Origin: Stenotrophomonas maltophilia
GTDB lineage: Bacteria; Pseudomonadota; Gammaproteobacteria; Xanthomonadales; Xanthomonadaceae
Length of the DNA stretch: 64,000 bases
Assembly: GCA_002363385.1 (NCBI GenBank)
Contig: DEVL01000001.1
Span: 248,001-312,000 of the forward strand
Direction: 5' to 3'
Positions 41,485-50,691 of the stretch are shown one piece after another. The notes under the pieces were generated by a model. The model saw nothing but the letters and a program-made list of their open reading frames with translations. It did no database searches and was not told where the DNA came from. The position numbers and the translations under genes were made by a program. Within the stretch, counting starts at the first letter, position 1. Every line of letters begins with the position of its first letter.

Positions 41485-43065
41485 TCAATCGAGGGCGCGG
41501 TAGCGGAAGTTCCGGAACTGGACCTTGCCGTCGCCGGCAGCATAGATCGCCGGCTTCAGGGCCAGGAACTTGCCCGCCACATTGTGATGGTAGCCGGAGA
41601 CTTCCATCTGAACCGGGTACTTCTGCCAGGTTTTGCCGTCGGTGCTGGAGTGGATGGTGACGATATGGCGGTTGTTGGTCACCCGCAGCCACAGCTTGCC
41701 ACCGGTGGCACTGGGGGCCAGCCGGGTGGGGCGCTCCTCGCCGTAGCGGTGCATGATGAACTTCTCGCCGTTGCTGCCCACGCCCACGTACAGGCGGTCG
41801 CTGTAGAAGAGCAGGGCACCGCCGACCGCGCCGGGCGCGATCTCCATCTCGACCTCGAACTGGTAGGCCTTGTCGCCGGCGATGGCGGTCAGCGGCGAGC
41901 TGTCGCGCGGGGTTTCGCCCTTGCCCTGCAGCACCAGGCCCTTGCCGGTGAACTGCAGGCGCTTGTACTCGTCCTGGGCCGGGTTGAAGAACGCCCACTG
42001 CGCACCCAGCGTCTTGCCGCGGAAATCATCCGACAGCGCCATGCCGTGCGGGCCGACCGAGCTGCCCGACGGCTTGGCCAGCGGCTGGCCGAGATCGCCG
42101 CCCTTGGCCACGAACCAGCCATCGGCGGTCCATTCGATCGGCTCCAGCAGCGCCTGGCGGCCCAGCGTCCAGTACCCGTTCTCGTAGCCGTGATACATCA
42201 TCCACCAGCGCCCATCGGTGCCTTCAATCACCGTGGCGTGGCCGCGCGACCACCACGGCTCGGCGGCCGACTGGGTGCGCATGATCGGGTTGTTCGGCGC
42301 GTTCACCCACGGGCCGTGGATCGAGCGCGAGCGCGCGGTGATCACCATGTGCCCGGTCGGCGGGCCTGCGGTGCCGCCCACGGCGGTGGTCATGTAGTAC
42401 CAGCCATCGCGGAAATTGATCTTCGGGCCTTCCTGGGCATAGGCCTCCACGTCCCAGCTTTCCGGGTACTTCCAGCCGTCGTAGACGTGCTTGGGCGTAC
42501 CGACCACGCTCAGGCCGTCGTCGGCCAACTGCACATAGTCGCCACCGCTGAGGAACAGGTAGCGCTTGCCGTCTTCGCCCACAGCATGGCCCGGGTCGAT
42601 GTAGCCGCCCAGGCCGATGTCGATCGGCTCGCTCCACGGGCCCTTGATGCTGTCGGCCCAGACCACGAAGTTGCTGCGGGTCTCGCCGGTGCGGGCGGGG
42701 AAGTAGATGTAGTAGCGGCTGCCGTGCTTGACGATGTCCGGGGCCCAGATCGCACCGACGTTCTTGGTGATGGCGTGGCCCAGCGGCTGCCAGTTGACCA
42801 GATCGCGCGAATGCCAGATCGGCAGGCCGGGGTAGGCATCGAACGAGGACAGAGTGAGGTAGTAGTCCTCGCCGTCCTTGAGCACCGAAGGATCCGGGCG
42901 ATCCCCGGCGAACACCGGGTTGAGGAAGGTGCCGTTGCCCAGATCGGCCTGGCGCTGGTTCTCGATGCCGCGCTTCCAGGTGGTGGCGGGCTCTGCAGCG
43001 TGGCCGGCACCGGCCAGCAGCAGGCAGGCAGTGGCGAAGCTCGCCAGGGTCTTCCTCAGGTGCAT
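41485..43065 (-). CDS. Secreted glycoside hydrolase, family 43
   Basis: A 526-residue enzyme with a signal peptide (to GHAA near 24). The five-bladed propeller of GH43 carries the three acidic residues: D58 in RPDPSVLKDG, D157 in GGYIDPGH and E212 in AYAQEGPKI. A C-terminal beta-sandwich (about 330-526) resembles the GH43 accessory or DUF1349-type domain. Family activities include arabinofuranosidase, xylosidase and galactosidase; here side chains of pectin are the likely target. GGGAG before the ATG at 43065 supports the start. Confidence 0.92.
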   Translation of the reverse strand: MHLRKTLASFATACLLLAGAGHAAEPATTWKRGIENQRQADLGNGTFLNPVFAGDRPDPSVLKDGEDYYLTLSSFDAYPGLPIWHSRDLVNWQPLGHAITKNVGAIWAPDIVKHGSRYYIYFPARTGETRSNFVVWADSIKGPWSEPIDIGLGGYIDPGHAVGEDGKRYLFLSGGDYVQLADDGLSVVGTPKHVYDGWKYPESWDVEAYAQEGPKINFRDGWYYMTTAVGGTAGPPTGHMVITARSRSIHGPWVNAPNNPIMRTQSAAEPWWSRGHATVIEGTDGRWWMMYHGYENGYWTLGRQALLEPIEWTADGWFVAKGGDLGQPLAKPSGSSVGPHGMALSDDFRGKTLGAQWAFFNPAQDEYKRLQFTGKGLVLQGKGETPRDSSPLTAIAGDKAYQFEVEMEIAPGAVGGALLFYSDRLYVGVGSNGEKFIMHRYGEERPTRLAPSATGGKLWLRVTNNRHIVTIHSSTDGKTWQKYPVQMEVSGYHHNVAGKFLALKPAIYAAGDGKVQFRNFRYRALD

Positions 43066-43103
43066 CGTCTGTCTCCCTTGAACGTATCGTGGGCCGGCCG
43101 CGC

Positions 43104-44231
43104 TCAGCGCGCCCCGGTCCTTGCAAGACGCTGTTGCCAGCGTGGGTACTCGGTGGTGATCAGGCTCTGCGGCCAAGTGCCGTACCAGTGATAGCCGGTA
43201 CGGCGCTCGCGCGGGATGTCATCGAACGTGGCCACGCGCTCGCCCTCGCGGTTGGCCAACAGCACCGAACTGTCGTGCAGGTCGTGAAAGCGCCCCCACA
43301 GCAGCGGCGCGCCTGCATCAGCGACCAGGCGGCGGTCGACCGTGGTGCGGTGGAACGCGAACTGTTCCGGCGTCGTCTCGAAGGTCTCCAGCCGCCAGCC
43401 GGTCAACGCGTGCGCCTGGAACCACGCCATCGCGGCGTTGACCGAGGCGACCACCTCCGGCGAGGGATCCGGGATCGACATCAGGTAGCGGACCACGCCG
43501 ACACTCTCGTCGGTGACCAGCGCCGGCAGTTCGAACTTCCGGCCCTGCGCGGGCTGCAGCGTGGTGCGGTCGTACTGACCGGCCCAGATCGTCGGCACGC
43601 CGTCCTGGCGCACCTGCAGGCGCAGCAGGCAGGCGTCGCCGGCGGTCACGGCCGCGTCCACGCGGGCACGCTGATCGGCCGTGATGAACCCGAACACCGC
43701 CTCGCGCTGGATGCGCCGCAGCGTGGTCAACACACCGCTGGTGACATCGTCGGCGAAGGTGATGTGGCCGTGGTACGACGTGCGCGAGGGCACCGAATGC
43801 GGCCAGCCACCACAGCCGGGGATCTGCTCGGCGAGGATGAAGTCCAGCCCGCGCACCGCCGCGTCGCGGTAGCGGGCATCGCCGCTGCGCGCGAAAGCGT
43901 CGGCCAGGTAGCTGACCTGGGTGTAGATGTTGCGGTTGTCGAAGCTGCCGCCGGGGGTGGCCTGGTCGGCCAGCACCTGTGCCTTGGCGGCATCGTCGAG
44001 GATCCGCTGCGGATCCTGGTTGACCGCCCAGCCGCCACCACGACGCTGCAGCGCGACCAGGTTGTCGGCGATCTGCCGGTACTGATCGGGGGAATAGCGC
44101 GGGTAGTCCGTGCCATGCCCGCTCTGCCAGTGGTTGATGCCGTCCTGGAAGCCGCGCAGCGGGATGTCCTGGCCCTGCGCCATGACGGCGCAGGGCAGGG
44201 CGATCCACAGCAGGGCTGCCAACCGTCGCAC
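43104..44231 (-). CDS. Pectate lyase, polysaccharide lyase family 10
   Basis: The enzyme cleaves polygalacturonate by beta-elimination, giving unsaturated ends that feed KduI/KduD. The 375-residue form begins at the GTG at 44231, three bases after the dctM stop region, with signal peptide MRRLAALLWIALPCAVMA. Family 10 features are ALQRRGGGWAVNQDPQRILDD, NIYTQVSYLADAF and CGGWPHS...HITFADDVTSGVL, with acidic residues and Arg in the expected cleft. An upstream GTG at 44261 is a possible alternative start; neither has a strong ribosome site, so translation may be coupled to dctM. Confidence 0.88.
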   Translation of the reverse strand: MRRLAALLWIALPCAVMAQGQDIPLRGFQDGINHWQSGHGTDYPRYSPDQYRQIADNLVALQRRGGGWAVNQDPQRILDDAAKAQVLADQATPGGSFDNRNIYTQVSYLADAFARSGDARYRDAAVRGLDFILAEQIPGCGGWPHSVPSRTSYHGHITFADDVTSGVLTTLRRIQREAVFGFITADQRARVDAAVTAGDACLLRLQVRQDGVPTIWAGQYDRTTLQPAQGRKFELPALVTDESVGVVRYLMSIPDPSPEVVASVNAAMAWFQAHALTGWRLETFETTPEQFAFHRTTVDRRLVADAGAPLLWGRFHDLHDSSVLLANREGERVATFDDIPRERRTGYHWYGTWPQSLITTEYPRWQQRLARTGAR

Positions 44232-44233
44232 GT

Positions 44234-45517
44234 TTACGCGCGCAGCAGGGCGGGCAGCCACAGCGACATTTCCGGGAAGAAGGTCACGATCAACAGCACG
44301 CCCAGCGCGGCGAACCAGAACGGCCAGATCGAGCGCATGCTCTCACCGACACTGATCTTGCCGATTGCCGTACCGATGAACAGTACCGAGCCCACCGGCG
44401 GCGTCACCAGGCCCAGGCCACCGGTCAGCACCAGCACCAGGCCGAAGTGGATCGGATCGATGCCGTAGGCCTTGGCCACCGGCAGGAAGATCGGCGTGCA
44501 GATCAGGATCATCGGCGCCAGGTCCATGAAGGTGCCCAGCAGCAACAGCATGACCACGATCATCAGCAGCACCATGAACTGGCTGTGCGCGAACGACTGC
44601 AGGAAGTTGACCGCGGCCGACGGCACTTCCAGATACGCCAGCAGCCAGCCGAACACGGCGGCCGTGGCGATCACGAACAGGATCACACCGGTGCTGCGTG
44701 CGGCATGGGTGACCGTGCCGAGGAACTCGCGCCAGTCGAGCTGGCGGTACAGCACGGTGGTCACCAGCAGCGCGTAGACCACGGCGATCGCCGCGCTCTC
44801 CACCGCGGTGAAGATGCCGGCACGGATACCGATGAAGATCAAAGCGACCAGGCCCAGGCCAGGCAGCGCCGAGACCAGGCGCAGCAGCACCGCGCGCCAG
44901 CCCGGGAAGATTTCCACCCCGTAGCCGCGGCGTCGCGCCACGACGTAGCCGGTGATCATCAGGGCGACGGTCATCAGCAGCGCCGGCACGATGCCCGCCG
45001 CGAACAGATCGGCGATCGACAGGCCGCCACCGGCCGCGGCCGAGAACAGGATCAGGTTGTGCGACGGCGGCACCAGCAGCGCGACCAGCGCCGCGGTGAT
45101 GCTGACATTGACCGCGAAATCACGGTCGTAACCGCGCTTGACCATCTGCGGAATCATCGTGCCGCCGACCGCCGAGACATCGGCGATGGCCGAACCGGAC
45201 ACACCGCCGAAGAACAGCGAGGACAGGATCGAGACCTGGCCCAGGCCACCGCGCATGCGACCGACCAGCGACGAGGCCAGCGAGATCAGACGCTCAGAGA
45301 TGCCGCCGCGCATCATGATTTCACCGGCGAAGATGAACAATGGAATGGCGATCAGCGAAGCCGAGCCGGTACCGGCCGAGATCTGCTGGACCAGCACCAG
45401 GGTCGGCAGATCGAGGTACCACAGGGTGGCCAGGGCGGCAGCGGCCAGCGCGAACGCAACCGGCACACCGAGCAGCAACAGCACCGCGAACACGGTGAAA
45501 AGAATGGTAATACCCAT
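44234..45517 (-). CDS. TRAP transporter large permease subunit (DctM type)
   Basis: The 427-residue membrane protein has about 12 hydrophobic segments and the DctM family pattern: FVLLLLGVPVAFALA at the start, IPLFIFAGEIMMRGGISERLI, VSILSSLFFGGVSGSAIADVSAVG and GLVTPPVGSVLFIG. With the small permease and binding protein just upstream it makes a complete sodium-driven TRAP uptake system in the inner membrane. Context points to galacturonate or an unsaturated uronate as substrate. Confidence 0.94.
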   Translation of the reverse strand: MGITILFTVFAVLLLLGVPVAFALAAAALATLWYLDLPTLVLVQQISAGTGSASLIAIPLFIFAGEIMMRGGISERLISLASSLVGRMRGGLGQVSILSSLFFGGVSGSAIADVSAVGGTMIPQMVKRGYDRDFAVNVSITAALVALLVPPSHNLILFSAAAGGGLSIADLFAAGIVPALLMTVALMITGYVVARRRGYGVEIFPGWRAVLLRLVSALPGLGLVALIFIGIRAGIFTAVESAAIAVVYALLVTTVLYRQLDWREFLGTVTHAARSTGVILFVIATAAVFGWLLAYLEVPSAAVNFLQSFAHSQFMVLLMIVVMLLLLGTFMDLAPMILICTPIFLPVAKAYGIDPIHFGLVLVLTGGLGLVTPPVGSVLFIGTAIGKISVGESMRSIWPFWFAALGVLLIVTFFPEMSLWLPALLRA

Positions 45518-45520
45518 GAC

Positions 45521-46051
45521 TCAGCGATCTCCCTCGGCAACGGCATCGGCCGGCCGTACGGCCAGCGCCATCTGGTTCACGGCGAAGATCGCCATCAAGG
45601 CGCCACCGATCGACAGGGGCAGGTAGTTGATGCTCTGCGGCAGGTTGGCGCCGGCGGCCTTGATATCCAGGCCGTCCATCAGCAGCACGGCCGCCCACCA
45701 GGCGATGACCACGCCCAGCACGGCCACCACCAGCGCGGCGAATACATCCACCGCGCGGCGCAGGCCCGGGCCCATGTGCGTGGCCAGCAGGAAGAAACCG
45801 AAGTGGCGGCGGGTATGCACACCGGTGGCCGCACCCAGGCTCATCGCGGTGGCCAGCAGCAGCAGCGTGACCGGCTCGGTCCAGCTGGGCGAATCATTGA
45901 TCACATAGCGGGCGAACACCTGCCAGCCCTGCACCACCACCAGGCCCAGCAGGGCGATGACGGCAATGTAGATCGCCACATCGGCGATGATGTTGAGCAG
46001 GCGCTGCGGCGCGGTGCGGGTGATGACGGTTTCGGAAGTCGAGTCGGACAT
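45521..46051 (-). CDS. TRAP transporter small permease subunit (DctQ type)
   Basis: A 176-residue protein with four membrane segments, the DctQ form: IYIAVIALLGLVVVQGWQVFARYVINDSPSWTEPVTLLLL and later VDVFAALVVAVLGVVIAWW and YLPLSIGGALMAIFAVNQM. It starts 12 bases after the binding-protein gene and ends three bases before dctM, so the three are translated from one message. Confidence 0.92.
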   Translation of the reverse strand: MSDSTSETVITRTAPQRLLNIIADVAIYIAVIALLGLVVVQGWQVFARYVINDSPSWTEPVTLLLLATAMSLGAATGVHTRRHFGFFLLATHMGPGLRRAVDVFAALVVAVLGVVIAWWAAVLLMDGLDIKAAGANLPQSINYLPLSIGGALMAIFAVNQMALAVRPADAVAEGDR

Positions 46052-46063
46052 CGCGTCGGGGCC

Positions 46064-47068
46064 TCAGGCGAAGTCGCGGATGCGACGGGTGAGGGCGGCC
46101 AGCTCCGGCTGCTGCAGGTAACGCTGCAGCAGCGGGTCGGCGGCCTTGCGGAAGGCCGGCATGTCGACCTCGTTGAACTTGATGCCGAAGTCGGCCACGG
46201 CCTGGCGGGCGGTGTTTTCCGAGGCATCCCACTGCTCGCGCATCACCTGCACCGATTCACGCGCGGTCTCGATCACCAGGGTACGGTCGGCCGGACTCAG
46301 CGCTTCGAAACTCTGGCGCGACATCAGCAGCACGTCCGGTGCATAGGAGTGATCGCTCTGCGACCAGTAGTGCGCAGCCTCGAAATGACGGCTGGAGTGG
46401 AAGCTGCGCATGTTGTTTTCCGCACCGTCGATCATGTGCGTTTCCATGCCCGAGAAGGTGTCGCCCAGCGACATCGGCGTCGGGTTGGCACCGAGCAGGC
46501 GCATCAGCTGGATGAAGATGTCCGACGACGCCACGCGCAGCTTGAGACCGTGCAGATCCTTGGGCTCCACAATCGGGTGCTTGGTGTTGTAGAAACAGCG
46601 CGCGCCGGAATCGTAGATCGCCAGACCGACCAGATCGCGGGTTTCAAAGCCCTGCAGGACCGTATCGGCGACGCCGCCATCGAGTGCGCGGCGCATGTGC
46701 GCCACCGACTCGAACACGTAGGGCAGGCACAGGCCCTGGGTCAGCGGAAATGCGTTGTTGAGCGCGCCGGAGTAGACGCGGGTGATATCGATGGCGCCAA
46801 AGCGGGCCATGTCGATCGCCTCGGACTCACGGCCCAGCTGGCCGGAGTGGTACTGGCGCAGCCGCAGCCGGCCGCCGGTTTTTTCTTCCAGCGTCTTCCC
46901 GATCCATTTCACCGCGGTGACAGTGGGGTAATCGGCGACGTGGACGTCGGTGGCGGTCAACAGCTGCGCACCGGCCGGTGCGGCGTTGGACGACCGCGAA
47001 CAGGCTGTCAGCGCGGGCGCGGCAAGCGCGCCCAGACTGGTAGCCAGGAAACTTCTGCGAGTGAACAT
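46064..47068 (-). CDS. TRAP transporter substrate-binding protein (DctP type)
   Basis: A 334-residue solute-binding protein. The start at 47068 has GGGAGGG before it. The N-terminus combines a twin-arginine motif (TRRSFLATS) with a lipobox ALTAC (Cys23), so it may be folded in the cytosol, exported by Tat and then lipid-anchored; TRAP binding proteins are usually free in the periplasm. DctP features follow: GKTLEEKTGGRLRLRQYHSGQLG, the conserved Arg in LKLRVASSD that binds the carboxylate, and GAENNMRSFHSSRHFEAA. The substrate is probably an acid sugar. Confidence 0.92.
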   Translation of the reverse strand: MFTRRSFLATSLGALAAPALTACSRSSNAAPAGAQLLTATDVHVADYPTVTAVKWIGKTLEEKTGGRLRLRQYHSGQLGRESEAIDMARFGAIDITRVYSGALNNAFPLTQGLCLPYVFESVAHMRRALDGGVADTVLQGFETRDLVGLAIYDSGARCFYNTKHPIVEPKDLHGLKLRVASSDIFIQLMRLLGANPTPMSLGDTFSGMETHMIDGAENNMRSFHSSRHFEAAHYWSQSDHSYAPDVLLMSRQSFEALSPADRTLVIETARESVQVMREQWDASENTARQAVADFGIKFNEVDMPAFRKAADPLLQRYLQQPELAALTRRIRDFA

Positions 47069-47105
47069 CTGCGCCCTCCCAAGCGTGCTCGCCATGTCCG
47101 CGCGG

Positions 47106-47927
47106 TCAACCGGCGGCGATGGCCTTGCAGGTAATGTCGCCGTAACCGACGAAACGGATCAATGCTTCCTGGCCCACGGCGATGTCGTGGATGCCGGTGG
47201 CGTTCCCACTGGCGATCAGATCGCCGGCCTTCAGCGGCCGCCCACGCTGCGCCGAGCGGCCCAGGGCGAACGCGTAGGCGGTACGCAGGCCACCCGGCAG
47301 CAGGGTCGCGCCACCGGTACCGACCACCTGGCCTTCGATGCGGGTTTCCGCACGCAGATCGGCGTCGTCCAGGCGCGTCCAGTCCGGGATTTCCGGGCCG
47401 AGCACCAGGCCGTTGTTGTTGCCGAAGTCCGACACCACCACGCGCGGGCCGAGCTTGTTGATGGTCGCCAACGGGCTGCTGGCCACTTCAACGCCGATGA
47501 AGAGCTTGGCAGCCAGCGCCTCGGCTTCTTCCGGGGTCCAGTGCAGCTTGTCCGCCGGCGCGTCTTCCTGCAGCTGGATCACGTACTCGGCCTCGACGGC
47601 GCCGAAGCCGCCGACGAACACCGGAATCTCCACTGTTCCACCGGTAGCATTCCAGAGCTGACGCGAAAAGATCGGGCCCAGCAGCCGGTCGTCGCCGGAG
47701 ACGTCGCGGCGCTCGGCTGCGATGTAGCCGACCTTCCAACCCACCACCTGGTCGTCCCACAGCGCGATGGCCTGGTCCTGTACCTGGTAGGCGGTGACGA
47801 GGTCTTCCGGGATGTTTCCCGGGAAGTCCGGCAGGGATTGGCCTTGTTGGCGGGCGCTGACGAAGTGGCGGGCGATCTCGCCCAAACCCTGGTCTGGCAG
47901 GTCCTGTTTGCCGTGATCGTTGCTCAA
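47106..47927 (-). CDS. FAH-superfamily hydratase/hydrolase (2-keto-4-pentenoate hydratase-like)
   Basis: A 273-residue enzyme started at the TTG at 47927, with GGGAG six bases before it. It shows the fold of MhpD/FAH enzymes: AIALWDDQVVGWKVGYIAA, FVGGFGAVEAEYVIQL with metal-binding acidic residues, PRVVVSDFGNNNGLVLG and GDLIASGNATGIHDIAVG. Such enzymes hydrate or cleave 2-oxo acids with a divalent metal. It is the first gene of a pectin operon, where no standard step needs it; a role on a deoxy-2-oxo acid from rhamnose or uronate is my guess. Confidence 0.8.
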   Translation of the reverse strand: MSNDHGKQDLPDQGLGEIARHFVSARQQGQSLPDFPGNIPEDLVTAYQVQDQAIALWDDQVVGWKVGYIAAERRDVSGDDRLLGPIFSRQLWNATGGTVEIPVFVGGFGAVEAEYVIQLQEDAPADKLHWTPEEAEALAAKLFIGVEVASSPLATINKLGPRVVVSDFGNNNGLVLGPEIPDWTRLDDADLRAETRIEGQVVGTGGATLLPGGLRTAYAFALGRSAQRGRPLKAGDLIASGNATGIHDIAVGQEALIRFVGYGDITCKAIAAG

Positions 47928-47986
47928 GCGGGTCTCCCGGAAAATTTGTTGCACTGCCAATCGACAGTGGCTGGATGAGCTGTATA

Positions 47987-48004
47987 TGGTAAACCGGTGT
48001 CATT
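47987..48004. promoter_or_regulatory. LacI-type operator between the hydratase/TRAP and esterase operons
   Basis: TGGTAAACCGGTGTCATT is identical to 40233-40250. It lies 60 bases before the hydratase start and 74 before the esterase gene, so one site could repress both divergent operons. TCGACA (47961-47966) and TATATG (47983-47988) with 16 bases between may form the plus-strand promoter, overlapping the operator edge. Confidence 0.65.
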
Positions 48005-48077
48005 GGCAATGTGCAGCGCATCAGAAGTGCTGCCGGTCGGGCACGATGGCCGTTCCCACCCAGCCTGGAAGGATCCC

Positions 48078-49076
48078 ATGCGGATGCCCCGCACCGTGTT
48101 GTTGCCCCTGTTGACCCTCGCATTGCTGGCCTGCAGCCTGGCCCATGCCGCCGAGCGCGCCGTTCCGGATACCGAGCCGCCACCCGGTGCGCCCGACCGC
48201 ATTGCACTGTGGCCGGAGGGCCAGGTGCCGGGCGAAGCCGGGCCGGCCACGGCCCCCAATGTGGTCGAGCGCAGCACCGACCCGGCACGGCCGGACCGCT
48301 ATATCGACAACGTCAGCGCGCCCTATCTGGTGGTGTACCGCCCGGCGCGCCCGAACGGCAGCGCCCTGCTGGTGGTGCCGGGCGGCGGTTACCAGCGCAT
48401 CGTGCTGGACAAGGAAGGCACCGCGCTGGTGCCGGCGTTCGTCGATGAGGGCGGCGTGACCCTGTTTGTGCTGCGCTACCGGCTGCCGGCCGGCCGCAGT
48501 GATCGTCAGGCTGCGCTGGCCGATGCGCAGCGCGCGATGCGGGTGATCCGGGCCGATGCTGCGCGATGGAAGATCGATCCCGAGCGCATCGGCGTCATGG
48601 GTTTCTCGGCCGGCGGGCACGTCGCCGCGCGGTTGAGCACCGGCTTCGATGCACCTGCCTACCCGCACCGCGATGCGATCGATGCACTCAGCGCGCGCCC
48701 GGATGTCGCGCTGCTGATCTACCCGGTGATCGACATGGGCACGCATGCGCATACCGGCTCGCGCGAGCGCCTGCTCGGACCTCGCCCGGATGCGGCGCTG
48801 CAGCAGCAGTTTTCGATGCAGGACCAGGTCCGCGCCGATACACCGCCGACCTTCCTGGTGCATGCGCAGGACGACGATGTGGTCTCGGTCCACAACAGCC
48901 TGATCTATTACCAGGCGCTGCTGCGCGCCGGTGTCACCACTGAAATGCATCTATACCCGTTCGGCGGGCACGGCTTCGGCGTGCGCATCCCGGCCGGTCT
49001 GACCGTCGCGCAGTGGCCCGAGCTGGCCCTGCGCTGGATTCCCTCGCGCCACACGGAGCCTGCGCGCCATGACTGA
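48078..49076 (+). CDS. Secreted alpha/beta-hydrolase esterase
   Basis: A 332-residue protein started at the ATG at 48078 with AAGGA upstream; signal peptide ends LAHA. The hydrolase core has the oxyanion motif PGGGYQRIV (101-109), GFSAGG at 175-180 with Ser177, DDDVVS with a likely catalytic Asp near 279, and YPFGGHGFG with His near 308. It resembles the acetylxylan-esterase-like BD-FAE group. First of three overlapping esterase genes; probably removes acetyl groups from pectic or hemicellulosic fragments. Confidence 0.88.
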   Translation: MRMPRTVLLPLLTLALLACSLAHAAERAVPDTEPPPGAPDRIALWPEGQVPGEAGPATAPNVVERSTDPARPDRYIDNVSAPYLVVYRPARPNGSALLVVPGGGYQRIVLDKEGTALVPAFVDEGGVTLFVLRYRLPAGRSDRQAALADAQRAMRVIRADAARWKIDPERIGVMGFSAGGHVAARLSTGFDAPAYPHRDAIDALSARPDVALLIYPVIDMGTHAHTGSRERLLGPRPDAALQQQFSMQDQVRADTPPTFLVHAQDDDVVSVHNSLIYYQALLRAGVTTEMHLYPFGGHGFGVRIPAGLTVAQWPELALRWIPSRHTEPARHD

Positions 49077-50691
49077 TTCTCCCGCCGATCTGCAGCGGCG
49101 CCGTTTCCTGCGCGACAGCGCGCGCTATGCGCTGCTGCTCGGTGCGACCAGCCTGCCGTTGCTGCCCGCCTTCGCCGGCGTGCCCGGCCCGCGCCACGAT
49201 GCCGCGCCGCTGGCGCGCGTGCGCAGTGGCCGCGTGCGCGGGCAGCTGGAGCAGGGCATCCACGTGTTCCGTGGCCTTCCCTACGGCGCCGATACCGCGC
49301 CCCGGCGCTTCCAGCCCGCTGTGCAGGAATCGGCCTGGCGCGGGGTGCGCGATGCACTGGCCTACGGCAATGCCGCACCGCAGGGCGGCAGCGAAGGCCC
49401 GGGCAGCGAAGACTGCCTCTATCTCAACGTGTGGACCCCGGCACTGCGCGACGGGGGCAAGCGCCCGATCGTGTTCTACATCCACGGCGGCGCCTACAAC
49501 AACGGCTCGGGCAGCGATCCGCTGTATGACGGCAGCGCGTTGTGCCGGCGCGGCGACGTGGTGGTGGTCACGGTCAATCATCGCCTCAACGTGTTCGGCT
49601 ATCTGTACCTCGCGCAACTGGGCGATGCGCGTTTCGCCGATTCCGGCAACGTCGGCCAGCTCGATCTGATCCAGGCACTGCAGTGGGTTCGCCAGCATGC
49701 GCATGAGTTCGGTGGCGATGCGGGCAACATCACCGTGGTGGGGCAATCCGGCGGCGGGGCGAAGATCGCCACGCTGATGGCCATGCCCGCCGCGCGCGGT
49801 TTGTTCCAGCGCGCGTGGACCATGAGCGGGCAGCAGGTCACCGCGGCCGGCCCGCGGGCGGCCACCCAGCGCGCGCAGATCGCGATGCAGGCGATCGGGG
49901 CGGCCGATGCCGAGGCGCTGCGCACGATGCCGATGGAAGCGCTGCTGGCCGCCACCCGTGCGCGCGACCCCTCGCGCGTGGAAAACAGCAGTCTCTACGT
50001 CGGGCCGGTGCTGGACGGGCGTTCGTTGCCGGTACATCCGTTCTGGCCGGAGGCGCCCGCACAGTCCGCCGGGATTCCGATGGTGATCGGCAACACCCAC
50101 GATGAGACCCGCGCCTTCCTCGGCAACGACCCGGCCAACTTCGCCCTCACCTGGGAGACGCTGCCGGCCAAGCTGGAAAAAGAGCAGTACGTAGACCTGT
50201 TGCCGGCGGTGGTGATCGCCGAGTACCGCCGCCTGTATCCGCACTACACACCTTCGGAGGTGTTCTTCGCGGCCACCACGGCCGGTCGTTCATGGCGCGG
50301 TGCGGTGGAGGAACTGGAGGCGCGTGCGCGCCAGGGCGCACCCACCTGGGCCTACCAACTCGATTGGGGCTCGCCGCTGGACGGCGGCAAGTTCGGTGCG
50401 TTCCACACGCTGGATATCCCCTTGGTGTTCGACACCACCGACCGCCCCGGCTCGCGCACCGGTGACGGCGAGGAGGCCACACGCGTGGCAGCCACGATGA
50501 GCGAGGCCTTGATCGCCTTCGCCCGCCATGGCGATCCGAATCATGGCGGACTGCCACGCTGGCAGACCTATTCGCTGGCCCGCCGCGAAACGATGCTGTT
50601 CGATGCCACCTCGCAGCAGGCCGACGACCCGCGCGGTGGCGAGCGTCGTCTGTATCAGCAGGCCCCCTTCATTCAACGAGGTACGTTCTGA
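49069..50691 (+). CDS. Type B carboxylesterase
   Basis: The 540-residue protein has a twin-arginine signal (LQRRRFLRDSARYALLLGA) and the type B carboxylesterase core: FRGLPYGADTAPRRFQP, EDCLYLNVWTP near 114-124, HGGAY at 139-143, GQSGGG at 225-230 with Ser227, and FHTLDIPLVF near the C-terminus with the catalytic His. The ATG overlaps the previous gene by eight bases. In this locus it may act on pectin-linked esters such as feruloyl or acetyl groups; substrate is not shown. Confidence 0.92.
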   Translation: MTDSPADLQRRRFLRDSARYALLLGATSLPLLPAFAGVPGPRHDAAPLARVRSGRVRGQLEQGIHVFRGLPYGADTAPRRFQPAVQESAWRGVRDALAYGNAAPQGGSEGPGSEDCLYLNVWTPALRDGGKRPIVFYIHGGAYNNGSGSDPLYDGSALCRRGDVVVVTVNHRLNVFGYLYLAQLGDARFADSGNVGQLDLIQALQWVRQHAHEFGGDAGNITVVGQSGGGAKIATLMAMPAARGLFQRAWTMSGQQVTAAGPRAATQRAQIAMQAIGAADAEALRTMPMEALLAATRARDPSRVENSSLYVGPVLDGRSLPVHPFWPEAPAQSAGIPMVIGNTHDETRAFLGNDPANFALTWETLPAKLEKEQYVDLLPAVVIAEYRRLYPHYTPSEVFFAATTAGRSWRGAVEELEARARQGAPTWAYQLDWGSPLDGGKFGAFHTLDIPLVFDTTDRPGSRTGDGEEATRVAATMSEALIAFARHGDPNHGGLPRWQTYSLARRETMLFDATSQQADDPRGGERRLYQQAPFIQRGTF

